Assembly: GCA_021732005.1 (NCBI GenBank)
Contig: JAKFVT010000048.1
Span: forward strand, 1-64,000
Length of the DNA: 64,000 nucleotides
Reading direction: 5' to 3'
From: Mycobacterium sp.
GTDB lineage: Bacteria > Actinomycetota > Actinomycetes > Mycobacteriales > Mycobacteriaceae
In this document: positions 48,744 to 57,880 of the stretch, one piece after another
Layout: every line of letters starts with the position of its first letter
How positions within the stretch are numbered: the stretch's first letter is position 1
Program-made: the position numbers and the translations under genes
The notes under the pieces: model-generated
What the model saw: the letters and a program-made list of their open reading frames with translations, nothing else
The model's database searches: none
Told to the model about the DNA's origin: nothing

Positions 48744-49988
48744 ATGACTCACCTGCATGACCCCCTGCCGCTGCCCTGCGGGTTGGTATTGCCGAACCGG
48801 ATCATGAAGGCCTCGATGAGCGAGGCGCTCGCCGAACCAACCCACGCTCCCGGCGCCCGTCTCGAGCAGCTCTACCGCACCTGGAGCCACGGCGGGTACG
48901 GCCTGCTGATCACCGGCAACGTCATGGTCGACCGCACTCAATTGGGCGAACCCGGCAACGTGGTGATCGAGGACGACCGTGACCTCGACGCGCTCACGCG
49001 GTGGTCCAAATCCGCGCACGACGGTGGAGTGCCGATCTGGGCTCAGCTCAATCACCCTGGCCGGCAGTCCAATCCGTTGGCCATCGGCCACACCCCGGTG
49101 GCGCCGAGTGCGGTGCCGCTGAACCTTCCCGGCTCGGCGACGCCACGCGAACTGACCGCTGCGGAGATCGAGGACATCATCGAGCGGTTCGTGATGGCGG
49201 CGACGGTCTGTGAGACTGCCGGTTTCGACGGCATCCAGATCCACGCGGCGCACGGCTATCTCGTCACCCAGTTCCTCTCGCCGCTGTCCAACCTGCGTAC
49301 CGACGAATGGGGTGGCGACTCCGCGCGACGTATGCGGTTCCTGCTCGAGATCGTTCGCCGGATTCGTGCCCGGGTGTCGCCCGGCTTCGCAGTGGGCGTG
49401 AAGCTCAATTCCGCCGACTTCCAGCGCGGCGGGTTCAGCGAGGAGGAGTCCCGCGCTGTGGTGGCGGCCTTGGCGGACGAGGGCATCGACCTCCTCGAAA
49501 TCAGCGGCGGCAACTACGAATCGCCTGCCATGGCCGGGTCGGCTGCAGCCAGTACCCGCGCCCGTGAGGCGTACTTCCTGGACTACGCCCGAACGGTGCG
49601 GCAGATCGCCGGGGGAGTGCCGTTGGCGGTCACCGGCGGATTCCGCTCACGCGCAGCCATGCAGGAAGCGCTGCAAGCCGGTGATTGCGACGTGATCGGC
49701 ATCGCCCGTCCGGCCGCCGTAGTTCCGGACGCGGCTGACGCCATCCTGTCGGAACGCCTGCCAGTGCTGACGACCCGCGAACTCAGCTACGGAATACCCA
49801 GTTCGCTCAAGGCAATTGACGGCAAGGCACTCGACGGCGTGCTGAACATCGGTTGGCACACCGACCAACTGCACCGGATGGGCGCCGGGAAACAACCCGA
49901 CCTCAAGCGCGGCCGGTTCGCCACGACAATTGCACTGCTGCGCCGCAACGGCACGGTGTCGCGGCGCCCCAAGCGCGGCATCCGATGA
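48744..49988 (+). CDS. NADH:flavin oxidoreductase / Old Yellow Enzyme family
   Basis: A 414-residue FMN TIM-barrel oxidoreductase of the OYE family. It has GLVLPNRIMKASMSEALAEPTHAPG, WAQLNHPGRQSN, GFDGIQIHAAHGYLVTQFLSPLSN (HxxH type active site region HAAHGYL) and LAVTGGFRSRAAMQEAL. It reduces activated C=C bonds of cyclic enones or related compounds. It leads an operon with an SDR and two hydrolases, and overlaps the SDR by ATGA. Confidence 0.9.
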   Translation: MTHLHDPLPLPCGLVLPNRIMKASMSEALAEPTHAPGARLEQLYRTWSHGGYGLLITGNVMVDRTQLGEPGNVVIEDDRDLDALTRWSKSAHDGGVPIWAQLNHPGRQSNPLAIGHTPVAPSAVPLNLPGSATPRELTAAEIEDIIERFVMAATVCETAGFDGIQIHAAHGYLVTQFLSPLSNLRTDEWGGDSARRMRFLLEIVRRIRARVSPGFAVGVKLNSADFQRGGFSEEESRAVVAALADEGIDLLEISGGNYESPAMAGSAAASTRAREAYFLDYARTVRQIAGGVPLAVTGGFRSRAAMQEALQAGDCDVIGIARPAAVVPDAADAILSERLPVLTTRELSYGIPSSLKAIDGKALDGVLNIGWHTDQLHRMGAGKQPDLKRGRFATTIALLRRNGTVSRRPKRGIR

Positions 49989-50863
49989 CGGCGCCCGCCT
50001 ACGACCTGCGTGGAAAAGTCGTCCTCATCACCGGGGGAACCGGCGGGATCGGCAGCGCCACCGCGCGCGAACTGCTGCGCCGCGGCGCCAAGGTGGCCAT
50101 CGCCGACCTCGACCCGGACACCCCGCAGATCGGTGCCGCGATGTCATCGACCTCGGCGATCGGCGTAGTCGCCGACGTGCGTGCCCGCGAGACCCTCGAT
50201 GCCGCCGTCGACGCCGTCGTGGATCGCTTCGGCCGCCTGGACATCGCGATCGCCAACGCGGGCATCCTGGCTCGCACCGCGACGATACGCACCACACCCG
50301 TCTCCTCGGTGGAGTCCCTTCTCGCGGTGAACGTCACCGGCGTGGTGAACACCGTCCAGGCCGCGATGGATCAGGTCATCACCCAACGGGGCCAATTGGC
50401 TTTGATCAGTTCGGTGTTCGCGTTCGCCAACGGGATGGGCACCCTTCCCTACGCCATGACCAAAGCGGCTGTGGAACAACTCGGCCGGGGATTGCGAGTG
50501 GAACTCGCCCACCACGGTGTCTCCACCCTGGTCGCCTATTTCTCGCTGGTGCACACCGCGATGATCACGCAGGGTGTGGACGGTGATCCGCTGGCCGATC
50601 GACTGCTCGCGACGATGCCGCAGACGATGTTGAAACGCATTGCGCCCGAGACGGCTGCGAGAGCTCTCGTCGACGGACTCGCCCGTCGATCACCGACGGT
50701 GTTCGCGCCCGCCCGGTGGAAGCCGCTGTCGGCGTTGCGCGGCCTGGTCAATCCCGTGCTGGATGCCCGGATGACCCGCGACCTTCGGACCCAGGCCGCC
50801 CTATCCGCACTCGACGCCCGACCTGCCACGCCCTGGACAGCCGAATTGAAAGGCACACGATGA
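49985..50863 (+). CDS. SDR family oxidoreductase
   Basis: A 292-residue classical SDR: GKVVLITGGTGGIGSATARELL, NAGI, LALISSVFAFANGMGTLPYAMTKAAVEQL with Ser, Tyr and Lys. It has a longer C-terminal region than usual (RRSPTVFAPARWKPLSALRGL), as in the cyclohexanol- or polyol-acting subgroup. ATG 49985 overlaps the OYE stop and its TGA overlaps the next ATG. It probably oxidises or reduces the same cyclic substrate. Confidence 0.88.
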   Translation: MTAPAYDLRGKVVLITGGTGGIGSATARELLRRGAKVAIADLDPDTPQIGAAMSSTSAIGVVADVRARETLDAAVDAVVDRFGRLDIAIANAGILARTATIRTTPVSSVESLLAVNVTGVVNTVQAAMDQVITQRGQLALISSVFAFANGMGTLPYAMTKAAVEQLGRGLRVELAHHGVSTLVAYFSLVHTAMITQGVDGDPLADRLLATMPQTMLKRIAPETAARALVDGLARRSPTVFAPARWKPLSALRGLVNPVLDARMTRDLRTQAALSALDARPATPWTAELKGTR

Positions 50864-51732
50864 CAACCACAATGAGCACCTGGAAAGACACCCCCACCCG
50901 GAAGATCAACGTCGACGGCGTCGACTTCGTCTACCGCGAACTCGGGACAGGATCAGGCGTTCCAGTGGTGTTCCTGCACCACCTGACCGCGGTTCTCGAT
51001 GACTGGGATCCACGCATCATCGACGGCATCGCCGAACACCACCGCGTGATCACCTTCGACAACCGCGGTGTCGGGGCCACCGGCTCCTCGGTACCCGGCA
51101 CCGTCGAGCAGATGGGCGCCGACGCCAGCGCCTTCATCCGCGCCATGGGACTCGACTACGTCGACCTGTTCGGCTTCTCGTTGGGCGGCGGCGTCGCTCA
51201 GATGGTCGCGCTACAGCAACCCCAGCTCGTCCGCCGGATGATCCTGGCCGGTACCGGGCCGCGCGGCGGGGGCGGCATCGACAAGATGGCGACCATCGTC
51301 GGCACCGCCTATCTCAAGGCAGCCCTCACCCGCAGCGACCCGAGGAACTTCCTGTTCTTTCCTCGTACACCCGAGGGCAAACGTGCCGCGGCCGACTACC
51401 TGAACCGCCTCAAGGAACGCACTCGCGACCGCGACAAACCAATCTCCATGCAGGCGCGCATCGCCCAGATCAAGGCGATCCGGCACGCCGGCAAGTCGGC
51501 ACCGGACGATCTCTCGCTCATCACCCAGCCCGTCCTGGTCGCCAACGGCGACCACGACCTGATGGTCGACAGCAACCACTCCGCCGACATGGCACGGCGA
51601 CTCCCCAACGCTCAATTGATCATCTACCCCGGTTCCGGACACGGCGGCGTGTTCCAGCACCACCAGGCCTTCCTCGCCGAGGCACTGCGCTTTCTCGGTG
51701 ATGACCCCACCTACAACGACAAAGGCGAATAA
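50860..51732 (+). CDS. alpha/beta hydrolase, tandem copy 1
   Basis: A 290-residue alpha/beta hydrolase. The oxyanion region is VVFLHHLTAVLDDWDP, nucleophile elbow LFGFSLGGGVAQM, acid in LVANGDHDLMV and His in PGSGHGGVFQHH. It is clearly paralogous to the next gene along its full length (same 290 residues; well over half identical by eye). ATG 50860 overlaps the SDR stop. Hydrolysis of an ester, lactone or carbon-carbon bond of the operon's substrate is likely. Confidence 0.88.
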   Translation: MTTTMSTWKDTPTRKINVDGVDFVYRELGTGSGVPVVFLHHLTAVLDDWDPRIIDGIAEHHRVITFDNRGVGATGSSVPGTVEQMGADASAFIRAMGLDYVDLFGFSLGGGVAQMVALQQPQLVRRMILAGTGPRGGGGIDKMATIVGTAYLKAALTRSDPRNFLFFPRTPEGKRAAADYLNRLKERTRDRDKPISMQARIAQIKAIRHAGKSAPDDLSLITQPVLVANGDHDLMVDSNHSADMARRLPNAQLIIYPGSGHGGVFQHHQAFLAEALRFLGDDPTYNDKGE

Positions 51733-52604
51733 TGAACAACCACAGCACCGATCGGGCGATCACGTCCTACCGCGATGCGCAGACACGCTCAGTCAGCGCT
51801 GCGGGCGTGAACATTGCCTACCGAGAACTGGGACCCAAAAGCGAAGTGCCCGTTGTATTCCTGGTCCACCTCGCCGCCAACCTGGACAACTGGGATCCGG
51901 CCGTCGTCGACCCGATCGCCGAGCACCATCACGTCATCACGGTCGACTACCGCGGTGTCGGTGCATCCAGCGGTACGCCAGCCCCCACTATCGAGGCGAT
52001 GGCCGAGGACGTCGCCGCCTTCATCAGGGCACTGGGGTACCGCAAGGTCGACATCCTCGGCTTCTCCATGGGCGGGATGGTCGCCCAGGCACTCGTGATC
52101 AAACACCCCGAGCTCGTCCGAAAACTGATCCTCACCGGAACGGGACCTGCCGGCGGAGAAGGAATCGACAAGGTCGCCGGCGTGACCTTCTACGACATGT
52201 TCCGCTCTACTCTGGCCCGCACGGACCCCAAGGAATTTCTGTTCTTCAATCGCGACGAGACCGGCCGGCGAGCAGGCCGTGAGTTCGTCGAGCGCCTCAA
52301 CGAGCGCACCCGGGACCGCGATACCGCCGTCACCGTCACAGTGCTTCGACGCCAACTCAAAGCCATCAAACGATGGGGCCGCACGACGCCGGCCGATCTC
52401 TCGAGGATCGGCCAACCGACCTTGATCGCCAACGGTGACCACGACCGGATGGTGCCCACGGTTCTGTCCGAAGACCTGCACCGCAGAATCCCCGGCTCGC
52501 AGGTCATCATCTACCCGAACTCCGGACACGGCGGAATCTTCCAACACCACAAGACATTCGTCCCGGCGGTGCTGCGATTCCTCGCTGATGGTGAACCGCG
52601 GTGA
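51732..52604 (+). CDS. alpha/beta hydrolase, tandem copy 2
   Basis: A 290-residue paralogue of the preceding gene. VVFLVHLAANLDNWDP, elbow ILGFSMGGMVAQAL, acid in IANGDHDRMV, His in PNSGHGGIFQHH. The elbow is GFSMGG versus GFSLGG in copy 1, and LVHL replaces LHHL in the oxyanion loop. Its ATG shares one base with the stop of copy 1 (TAATG). A duplication within the operon is probable; substrates may have diverged. Confidence 0.88.
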   Translation: MNNHSTDRAITSYRDAQTRSVSAAGVNIAYRELGPKSEVPVVFLVHLAANLDNWDPAVVDPIAEHHHVITVDYRGVGASSGTPAPTIEAMAEDVAAFIRALGYRKVDILGFSMGGMVAQALVIKHPELVRKLILTGTGPAGGEGIDKVAGVTFYDMFRSTLARTDPKEFLFFNRDETGRRAGREFVERLNERTRDRDTAVTVTVLRRQLKAIKRWGRTTPADLSRIGQPTLIANGDHDRMVPTVLSEDLHRRIPGSQVIIYPNSGHGGIFQHHKTFVPAVLRFLADGEPR

Positions 52605-52701
52605 CGCAACGCCAAACCACCGTTGAGCGGGGGGATTATGCCCCTGGGCCGGCTGTTCTCCCCGGCCTGTTGATCTTTCCGCTCCAAGGGAGTTGACGCC
52701 A

Positions 52702-53439
52702 ATGGCTTTGTCGGCTGACTATCTCACCGTCGACGTCTATGACCACCCGCCACGTGGTCCGTGGCTGTGGAGCCGGGGCGTCAAAGCCGCCTTGCAGCAG
52801 AACATTCCGGGCTTGCGCGCCGCGACTGTCAACCACTCCAACCACATGACGCACGAGGTGACCCCCTCAAGTTTTCTTCCGCCGGGGCGGTGTCTTGTCG
52901 CAGCGTGGGATTCACCCGAGTCGGCGCTGGCGGCCTTCCTTGGGCCGCTCGCCTGCGCGGTGCAGTCGCCGCGCCGCTACAGTCTCGACGGCGAGGTGGT
53001 GCGGGCGCGGGTGGAGCACGCCGGTGATCACTGGCACGGATGGAACCCGTCCGACCACGGCAGCACGGCGATCTCGTCCGATGAGCCCCTTGTGGTCATC
53101 GTGCACGGCGTCCTCAAACCACGACACCTGTTCGGGTTCCTCAAGAACAACGTGCATGCTGCGTCGAGGGCAGCGTTTCATCCCGGCCACCGCGGCAGCG
53201 TCGACATCTCATCGCAACTTCCGTTCGAGCACACCTCAGTCAGCTTGTGGAAGACGGCGAAACTGGCGCGTGACTATGCGTATGCACCCGGCGGACACGC
53301 GCATGCGATGGAGCATGCCCGAACCACGGATACTCATCGCATGGGGGTCTATCTGCAGGTGCGACCGCTGGCGAGTTCTGGTTCGCTGGGCTTGAATTCG
53401 CCGGCGTTCCCTGATCTGCCGCCGGCCACCCGCCAGTAA
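52702..53439 (+). CDS. spheroidene-monooxygenase-like (CrtA-like) protein
   Basis: A 245-residue protein similar to the CrtA-type fold. Hallmark-like regions are PPGRCLVAAWDSPESALAAFLG near the middle and FEHTSVSLWKTAKLARDYAYAPGGHAHAMEHARTTDTHRMGVYLQVRPL at the end, which resembles the SLW..FAY..HA..M segment of CrtA and related monooxygenases. ATG 52702 has AAGGGA a little upstream. It starts 97 bases after the hydrolases and may share their operon. There is no signal peptide and no carotenoid gene nearby; true substrate unknown. Confidence 0.7.
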   Translation: MALSADYLTVDVYDHPPRGPWLWSRGVKAALQQNIPGLRAATVNHSNHMTHEVTPSSFLPPGRCLVAAWDSPESALAAFLGPLACAVQSPRRYSLDGEVVRARVEHAGDHWHGWNPSDHGSTAISSDEPLVVIVHGVLKPRHLFGFLKNNVHAASRAAFHPGHRGSVDISSQLPFEHTSVSLWKTAKLARDYAYAPGGHAHAMEHARTTDTHRMGVYLQVRPLASSGSLGLNSPAFPDLPPATRQ

Positions 53440-53457
53440 GCTCCTGTTCTGTTCGCG

Positions 53458-55404
53458 CTACATCTTGAAGCTCGGGACCAGCCGGGTGAGGTTCCACAAC
53501 TGGTTGCGCCGTGCCGCCAGTGAGGTCAGCAGTATCGACCCCAACCACAGGCCGGCCATGAAGATCAGCGCTTGCCACAGCCGACCGTCGATGCCGCCCA
53601 GGATCAACTGCCGTAGTCCGTTGACGCCGTACGTCATCGGGTCGAGCCGGTGGAAAGCCTGGAACGGCTTGGTGGTGGTCTCGACCGGGTACAGGCCGCC
53701 GGCGCTGACCAGTTGCAGCATCAGCAGCGTCATCAGCAGTACCTTGCCCAACACGGGGCCGAGCAGGGCGCTGATCGCCTGCGCCACCGCGATGAAGGCG
53801 CACGACGCCAGCATCATGAAGCCCAGCATCGCCACCGGATGCTCGGCGTGTACACGCAGCGCGAAATGCACCACGCAGTACAGAATCACCGCCTGGGGAA
53901 TCCCGATCAAGACGGCGGGCAGGTAGCTGGCCAGCGTCACCCGGATCGGACTGATCTCCGCTGCGATGGCGCGGTTCTGCAACGGGCGGAACGCCATCCA
54001 CAACAGCATTGCGCCGAAGAACAGCGCGAGCGTGAGGAAGAACGGTGCCATGCCGGCGGCGAAGTTCGGCGCCGAATTCTCGTGTGAACTGGTCAGCTGA
54101 ACCGGACCACCGATAGTGTCGGCGATGGCGTCCTTCTGCTCGGGACTCCAGTCGGGAACCTTCTGTGCGCCCTCGGAGAGCTTGGTCGCCAGCTCATTCG
54201 CCCCGGAACTCAACTGCGCCGTGCCGGATTTCAGCTGCCGGGCACCGTCGTCGAGTTTGACGATGCCGGCGTTGAGCTGTGCGTTGCCCGAGGCGACCTG
54301 GTGGGCGCCGTTGCGCAGTTGGTTGAGCTTGTCGGTGAGTTCCTTGCCCTTGGTCGAGATATCGGTGAGCGCGGCACCGACCGGGCCGCCCCCGTTGGCG
54401 GCCGCACGTGCCTTGTCGAGCTTCGCCTGGATGTCCGCGGTCCGCTGGTGGGCCAGCAGTTGGTCGCGGGTGTCACGCAGTTTCGCGGTGGCGATCACCG
54501 ACACCGGATCCTGGTTGGCGGATAGGTTGTCGATGATCGAGGTCAACGACTGGGCGGCAGTGTCTTGCGCCCCGGCGATGGTGTCGAGTTCGTTGGATGC
54601 GTCCGTCAGCGCGGACGAGGTGTCCTGCACCTGTCCGTTGACTTGATCGCTCTGAGAGCCGATCTGCGCCAACAGGTTGGTGATCTTCAGCAGGGGATCG
54701 GTGGCGGTGTTGATGCCGTCGGACAGCGTGCGGGAGCCGGCAGTCAGCTCGGCCGATCCGTTGCGGGCGGTATCGAGGCCGGAGGCCAACTGCCCTGCGC
54801 CAGTGTCGAGTTGGGCCGCTCCATCGGAGAGCTGACGCGCTCCGTCGGCCGCCTGTTTGATCCCGGCACCCGAGGTGGTGATCACCGACAGCACCTGATT
54901 GACGGCTTGCCCGGAGATCCTGGTGGACACGGCATTGAGCACTTGCTCCAATGCGGTATGGCCGATGCTCGATGAGATGTAGTTGTTGGCGTCGTTGTAT
55001 TCGGCGATCAGTTGCGCCTTGCGAGGATTGCCGGTGGTGGGCGAGGCGATGGCCTCGCTGAAGTCCGGCGGCAGTTCCAGCATGAAGTAGTACTTGCCGT
55101 GTGCGACCCCGTCGCGTGCCTCGGCGTCATCAACCAGGTGCCAGTCCAGGCTTGCATCACTGGTGAGGCTGTCGGCGATCTGGGAACCGACGTTCATCGG
55201 CTCACCGGAGACCGTGGTTCCCCGGTCCGAATTGACCAGTGCCACAGGCATTTTGTTCACATGACCGAACGGGTCCGAGTAGGCCCACAGATAGAGCGCG
55301 CCGTAGGTCAGCGGCATCAGCATCAGGACGACGACGGCGATCCGTGTCATCCGATTGCGGGCGAAGCGTTTGATCTCCGACCCGAGGGCAAGTCCGCCCA
55401 CCAT
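53458..55404 (-). CDS. YhgE/Pip domain membrane protein
   Basis: A 648-residue protein of the YhgE/Pip (phage infection protein) family, related to ABC-2 permeases. One N-terminal transmembrane helix (IAVVVLMLMPLTYGALYLWAY) precedes a large external coiled region rich in QLDTGAGQLASGLDTARNG and similar repeats, followed by about five C-terminal helices. The family exports or senses unknown molecules. It is three bases downstream of an ABC-like ATPase gene, its probable partner. Confidence 0.88.
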   Translation of the reverse strand: MVGGLALGSEIKRFARNRMTRIAVVVLMLMPLTYGALYLWAYSDPFGHVNKMPVALVNSDRGTTVSGEPMNVGSQIADSLTSDASLDWHLVDDAEARDGVAHGKYYFMLELPPDFSEAIASPTTGNPRKAQLIAEYNDANNYISSSIGHTALEQVLNAVSTRISGQAVNQVLSVITTSGAGIKQAADGARQLSDGAAQLDTGAGQLASGLDTARNGSAELTAGSRTLSDGINTATDPLLKITNLLAQIGSQSDQVNGQVQDTSSALTDASNELDTIAGAQDTAAQSLTSIIDNLSANQDPVSVIATAKLRDTRDQLLAHQRTADIQAKLDKARAAANGGGPVGAALTDISTKGKELTDKLNQLRNGAHQVASGNAQLNAGIVKLDDGARQLKSGTAQLSSGANELATKLSEGAQKVPDWSPEQKDAIADTIGGPVQLTSSHENSAPNFAAGMAPFFLTLALFFGAMLLWMAFRPLQNRAIAAEISPIRVTLASYLPAVLIGIPQAVILYCVVHFALRVHAEHPVAMLGFMMLASCAFIAVAQAISALLGPVLGKVLLMTLLMLQLVSAGGLYPVETTTKPFQAFHRLDPMTYGVNGLRQLILGGIDGRLWQALIFMAGLWLGSILLTSLAARRNQLWNLTRLVPSFKM

Positions 55405-55407
55405 CTC

Positions 55408-56100
55408 CTAGTCCTTCCCCGTGATGTTCGGGATGTGTACGTCATGCTCGGGTGCTTCGTCGCCGAGCGAATTCGTCACGCCCACAACGACCAGACGGTC
55501 GGCGGCGATGGCGCCGAGGCGTTGCACCGCCTGCGCCCGTCGTCCGTTGTCACGGACCTGTTCGAGGTCACCAACCACTAGCACCGGTCGGTCCGAGCAC
55601 AGTGTCAGGGCGATCTGCAGCAGGAACGTCTCCAGGTCACCCAGGTCCCCGATGTAGTCGGTCGGCTTCGGGCGTTCGATGTCGCCGAACGCTAAAGCCA
55701 GTACGTCTCGGTCGGCATCGGCACTCGACCGCCGGAACAGGGGGGCGAGCCAGCGGCGCTGCTCGGCCACGACCGTTCCGACGGTGACAGCCTCGTCCAG
55801 ATCGTCGATGTCGCCGAATGCCGCGATCGCGCAGTGCTTGCGGATCGCCCGCGGCGCGGTCTCACCGAACACGGACACGGTGCCGGCGCTCGGCTTGAGT
55901 CGGCCGGCCAGGGTGAGCAGCAGTGCCTTCTGGCTGTGGCCGCCGGGCATGTGCACCGCGTGCAGGCCGGGGCCGAGGTCCATGTCGACATCGGTGAACA
56001 GCGGGCTGTGTTCACCGTCGACCGTCAATCCGCGCGATGCGATGATCACGTCGTCTTCGGGAAGCGCCGGTTGAGAGTGGACCGCAGTGGGTCGGCTCAT
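55408..56100 (-). CDS. degenerate ABC-type ATPase partner of YhgE/Pip
   Basis: A 230-residue protein with the outline of an ABC ATPase: IIASRGLTVDGEHSPLFTDVDMDLGPG, the counterpart of Walker A HMPGGHSQKALLLTLAGRLKPS, signature region GDLGDLETFLLQIALTL and Walker-B-like PVLVVGDLEQV. The GKS/T of Walker A is missing (QKA instead) and LSGGQ is not recognisable, so ATP hydrolysis is doubtful. ATG 56100 starts it; it is paired with the YhgE gene and divergent from a TetR. Confidence 0.78.
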   Translation of the reverse strand: MSRPTAVHSQPALPEDDVIIASRGLTVDGEHSPLFTDVDMDLGPGLHAVHMPGGHSQKALLLTLAGRLKPSAGTVSVFGETAPRAIRKHCAIAAFGDIDDLDEAVTVGTVVAEQRRWLAPLFRRSSADADRDVLALAFGDIERPKPTDYIGDLGDLETFLLQIALTLCSDRPVLVVGDLEQVRDNGRRAQAVQRLGAIAADRLVVVGVTNSLGDEAPEHDVHIPNITGKD

Positions 56101-56129
56101 GGTTGCCTCCTGGATGTGTGCATGATTCA

Positions 56130-56158
56130 ATACGATATGCATCCAATACGGAATGTAT
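56130..56158. promoter_or_regulatory. paired operator half-repeats upstream of TetR
   Basis: ATACGATATGCAT (56130-56142) and ATACGGAATGTAT (56146-56158) are repeated with 16-base periodicity between the divergent ABC-like and TetR genes. Each is a loose ATAC/GTAT palindrome. They are the likely binding site of the TetR at 56181. Confidence 0.65.
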
Positions 56159-56180
56159 CGAGTTTGAAGGGCGATTTGCG

Positions 56181-56792
56181 GTGAAGGTCACAGAGGCGCG
56201 GACAACCCGCCGGCGCACGAACACCCGGGCCCGATTGATCGAGGCCACCGACGAACTCATCCGGGACAGCGGCCGCACCTGGTTCACCGTCGAGGAGGTG
56301 TGCCGGGCTGCCGGCTACACCCGAGGGGCCTTCTACTCCAGCTACGACGACATGGAGGACCTGCTCTTCGAGGTCTACGAACATCAGAACGACGCCCTTG
56401 TGGAGCGATTGCGGAGTACGGCCGCGCCCTTACTGCGATCCAAGGGCGTCCTCGAAACCGACCGTGTGGTGCGCCAATTGCTGAAGGCGGGCGTCGCCGA
56501 TCAACCGCGCATCGCCCTGCACGCCGCCCTGGTGGCTCGCGCCGCCCACCAGCCTGAGATCGCGCACTCCCTGGATGCACAGGTCGAGCGCTTTCGTGAA
56601 GGCCTGCAAGGGATATTCGTCGCGCTGATCGCCAAGACCGGCCGGCAGATGACCGTCACGCCGGAGGCATTCACCCGCGCATTGATGGCCGCCCAGGCCG
56701 GCGCCTCCGGCCAATTTCTCAGCGATCGCGCCGCCACCGAGGAAGTCCGCTACCTGACCGCGCTGGCCGTTGTCGAGGGGCTGTCGGCCTGA
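56181..56792 (+). CDS. TetR family regulator of the YhgE/Pip operon
   Basis: A 203-residue TetR repressor: RARLIEATDELIRDSGRTWFTVEEVCRAAGYTRGAFYSSYDDMEDLL. The start is GTG 56181, with AAGGG about nine bases upstream; the frame is open further but the leader is not conserved. It is divergent from the degenerate ATPase/YhgE operon and is its likely regulator. Confidence 0.88.
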   Translation: MKVTEARTTRRRTNTRARLIEATDELIRDSGRTWFTVEEVCRAAGYTRGAFYSSYDDMEDLLFEVYEHQNDALVERLRSTAAPLLRSKGVLETDRVVRQLLKAGVADQPRIALHAALVARAAHQPEIAHSLDAQVERFREGLQGIFVALIAKTGRQMTVTPEAFTRALMAAQAGASGQFLSDRAATEEVRYLTALAVVEGLSA

Positions 56793-56911
56793 CGACAGGC
56801 GCAGGTCAGGCAGCAGTTCCCGGACTATTTTCTTTGCTGTCAATATCTCATCGAAGCAAGACGTCAACACCCTCGCAGCTCATCCGGCTGGAGAAGGGGT
56901 TAGATTGAAGC

Positions 56912-57835
56912 ATGCCTATTCGCTGCAAGCGTAGGCACCCGGTGGGGAGCGACCGGTCAGCCGGTCGCTGGGTCGGGCTGGTTGCTTCGCCATTGTTCGT
57001 CACGAGCGCACTGCTCGTCGGTCCTGTCGCGCCGGCGTCGGCTGCCGCCTGTCCTGACGCTGAGGTCGTCTTCGCTCGCGGCACCGACGAGCCTGCCGGG
57101 ATGGGCCGGGTCGGCGACGCCCTCGTCGATGCGGTTCGCAAGCAAGCGCCCAGCCTGAACATCGACACCTACGCGGTCAACTACAAGGCCACCAAGCTGC
57201 AGCTGCACGGCGGAGACGGCGCCAACGACGTGATTTCACACATCAAATCGACGGTGTCGTCCTGCCCGGATACCAAGATCGTCCTCGGCGGATACTCACA
57301 AGGCGCCAGTGTGATCGACATCGTTGCCGGCGTGCCGGTGGGCGGCATCTCCTGGGGGAGCTCGCTGCCGCCGGAGTACGTCAAAAACGTCGTCGCCGTC
57401 GCGACCTTCGGCAATGTGGCTACCCGCACCAACCAAGCGCTGCCAACCACGAGCGCTCTGCTCGGCGCCAAAGCCATCGACCTGTGCAATCCGGCTGACC
57501 CGATCTGTCACGCGGGCCCGGGTAACGAGTGGAGCGGCCACACCGAGGGCTACGTCCCCGGCTACACCAACCAGGCGGCGTCGTTCGTCGCAGCCAAGCT
57601 GCTCGCCGGGATCAGTCAGCACATGCCGGGCTATGGCAGCGCGCCGGGATACGGTCCAGCGACCGGGCCGGACTCGATGTACGCACCGCTGCCCGGGTAT
57701 GGGCCGGACACCTCGATCCACGGGCCGCAGCCCGGTTATCCCGCGGAGGCGCCGAGCTATCCGTCGCAGCTACCCACGACCAGCCCGACGACGGTCGCAC
57801 CCAGCTCGCCATCACCTGGCACCGGTCTGGTGTAA
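56912..57835 (+). CDS. secreted cutinase family protein with PGYG-rich tail
   Basis: A 307-residue secreted cutinase-like serine esterase. A basic start is followed by a hydrophobic signal and ASAAACPDAEVVFARGTDEP. Catalytic residues: Ser in VLGGYSQGASVID, Asp in NPADPICH, and His in EWSGHTEGY, with cysteines positioned for two disulfides. The C-terminal 85 residues are a tail with four PGYG/PGYP units and a Pro/Ser end, absent from short cutinases. Mycobacterial homologues act as phospholipases, thioesterases or on cell-wall lipids (Culp family). Confidence 0.9.
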   Translation: MPIRCKRRHPVGSDRSAGRWVGLVASPLFVTSALLVGPVAPASAAACPDAEVVFARGTDEPAGMGRVGDALVDAVRKQAPSLNIDTYAVNYKATKLQLHGGDGANDVISHIKSTVSSCPDTKIVLGGYSQGASVIDIVAGVPVGGISWGSSLPPEYVKNVVAVATFGNVATRTNQALPTTSALLGAKAIDLCNPADPICHAGPGNEWSGHTEGYVPGYTNQAASFVAAKLLAGISQHMPGYGSAPGYGPATGPDSMYAPLPGYGPDTSIHGPQPGYPAEAPSYPSQLPTTSPTTVAPSSPSPGTGLV

Positions 57836-57880
57836 ACGGTCGTTGCAGGACCTGCGCGAATTGCACCGTATTCTTCCCTG

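Noticed and set aside
52640..52670. Hairpin GGCCGG/CCGGCC as terminator after the hydrolases
   Set aside because: The stem is only six bases and no T run follows, so transcription may continue into the CrtA-like gene.
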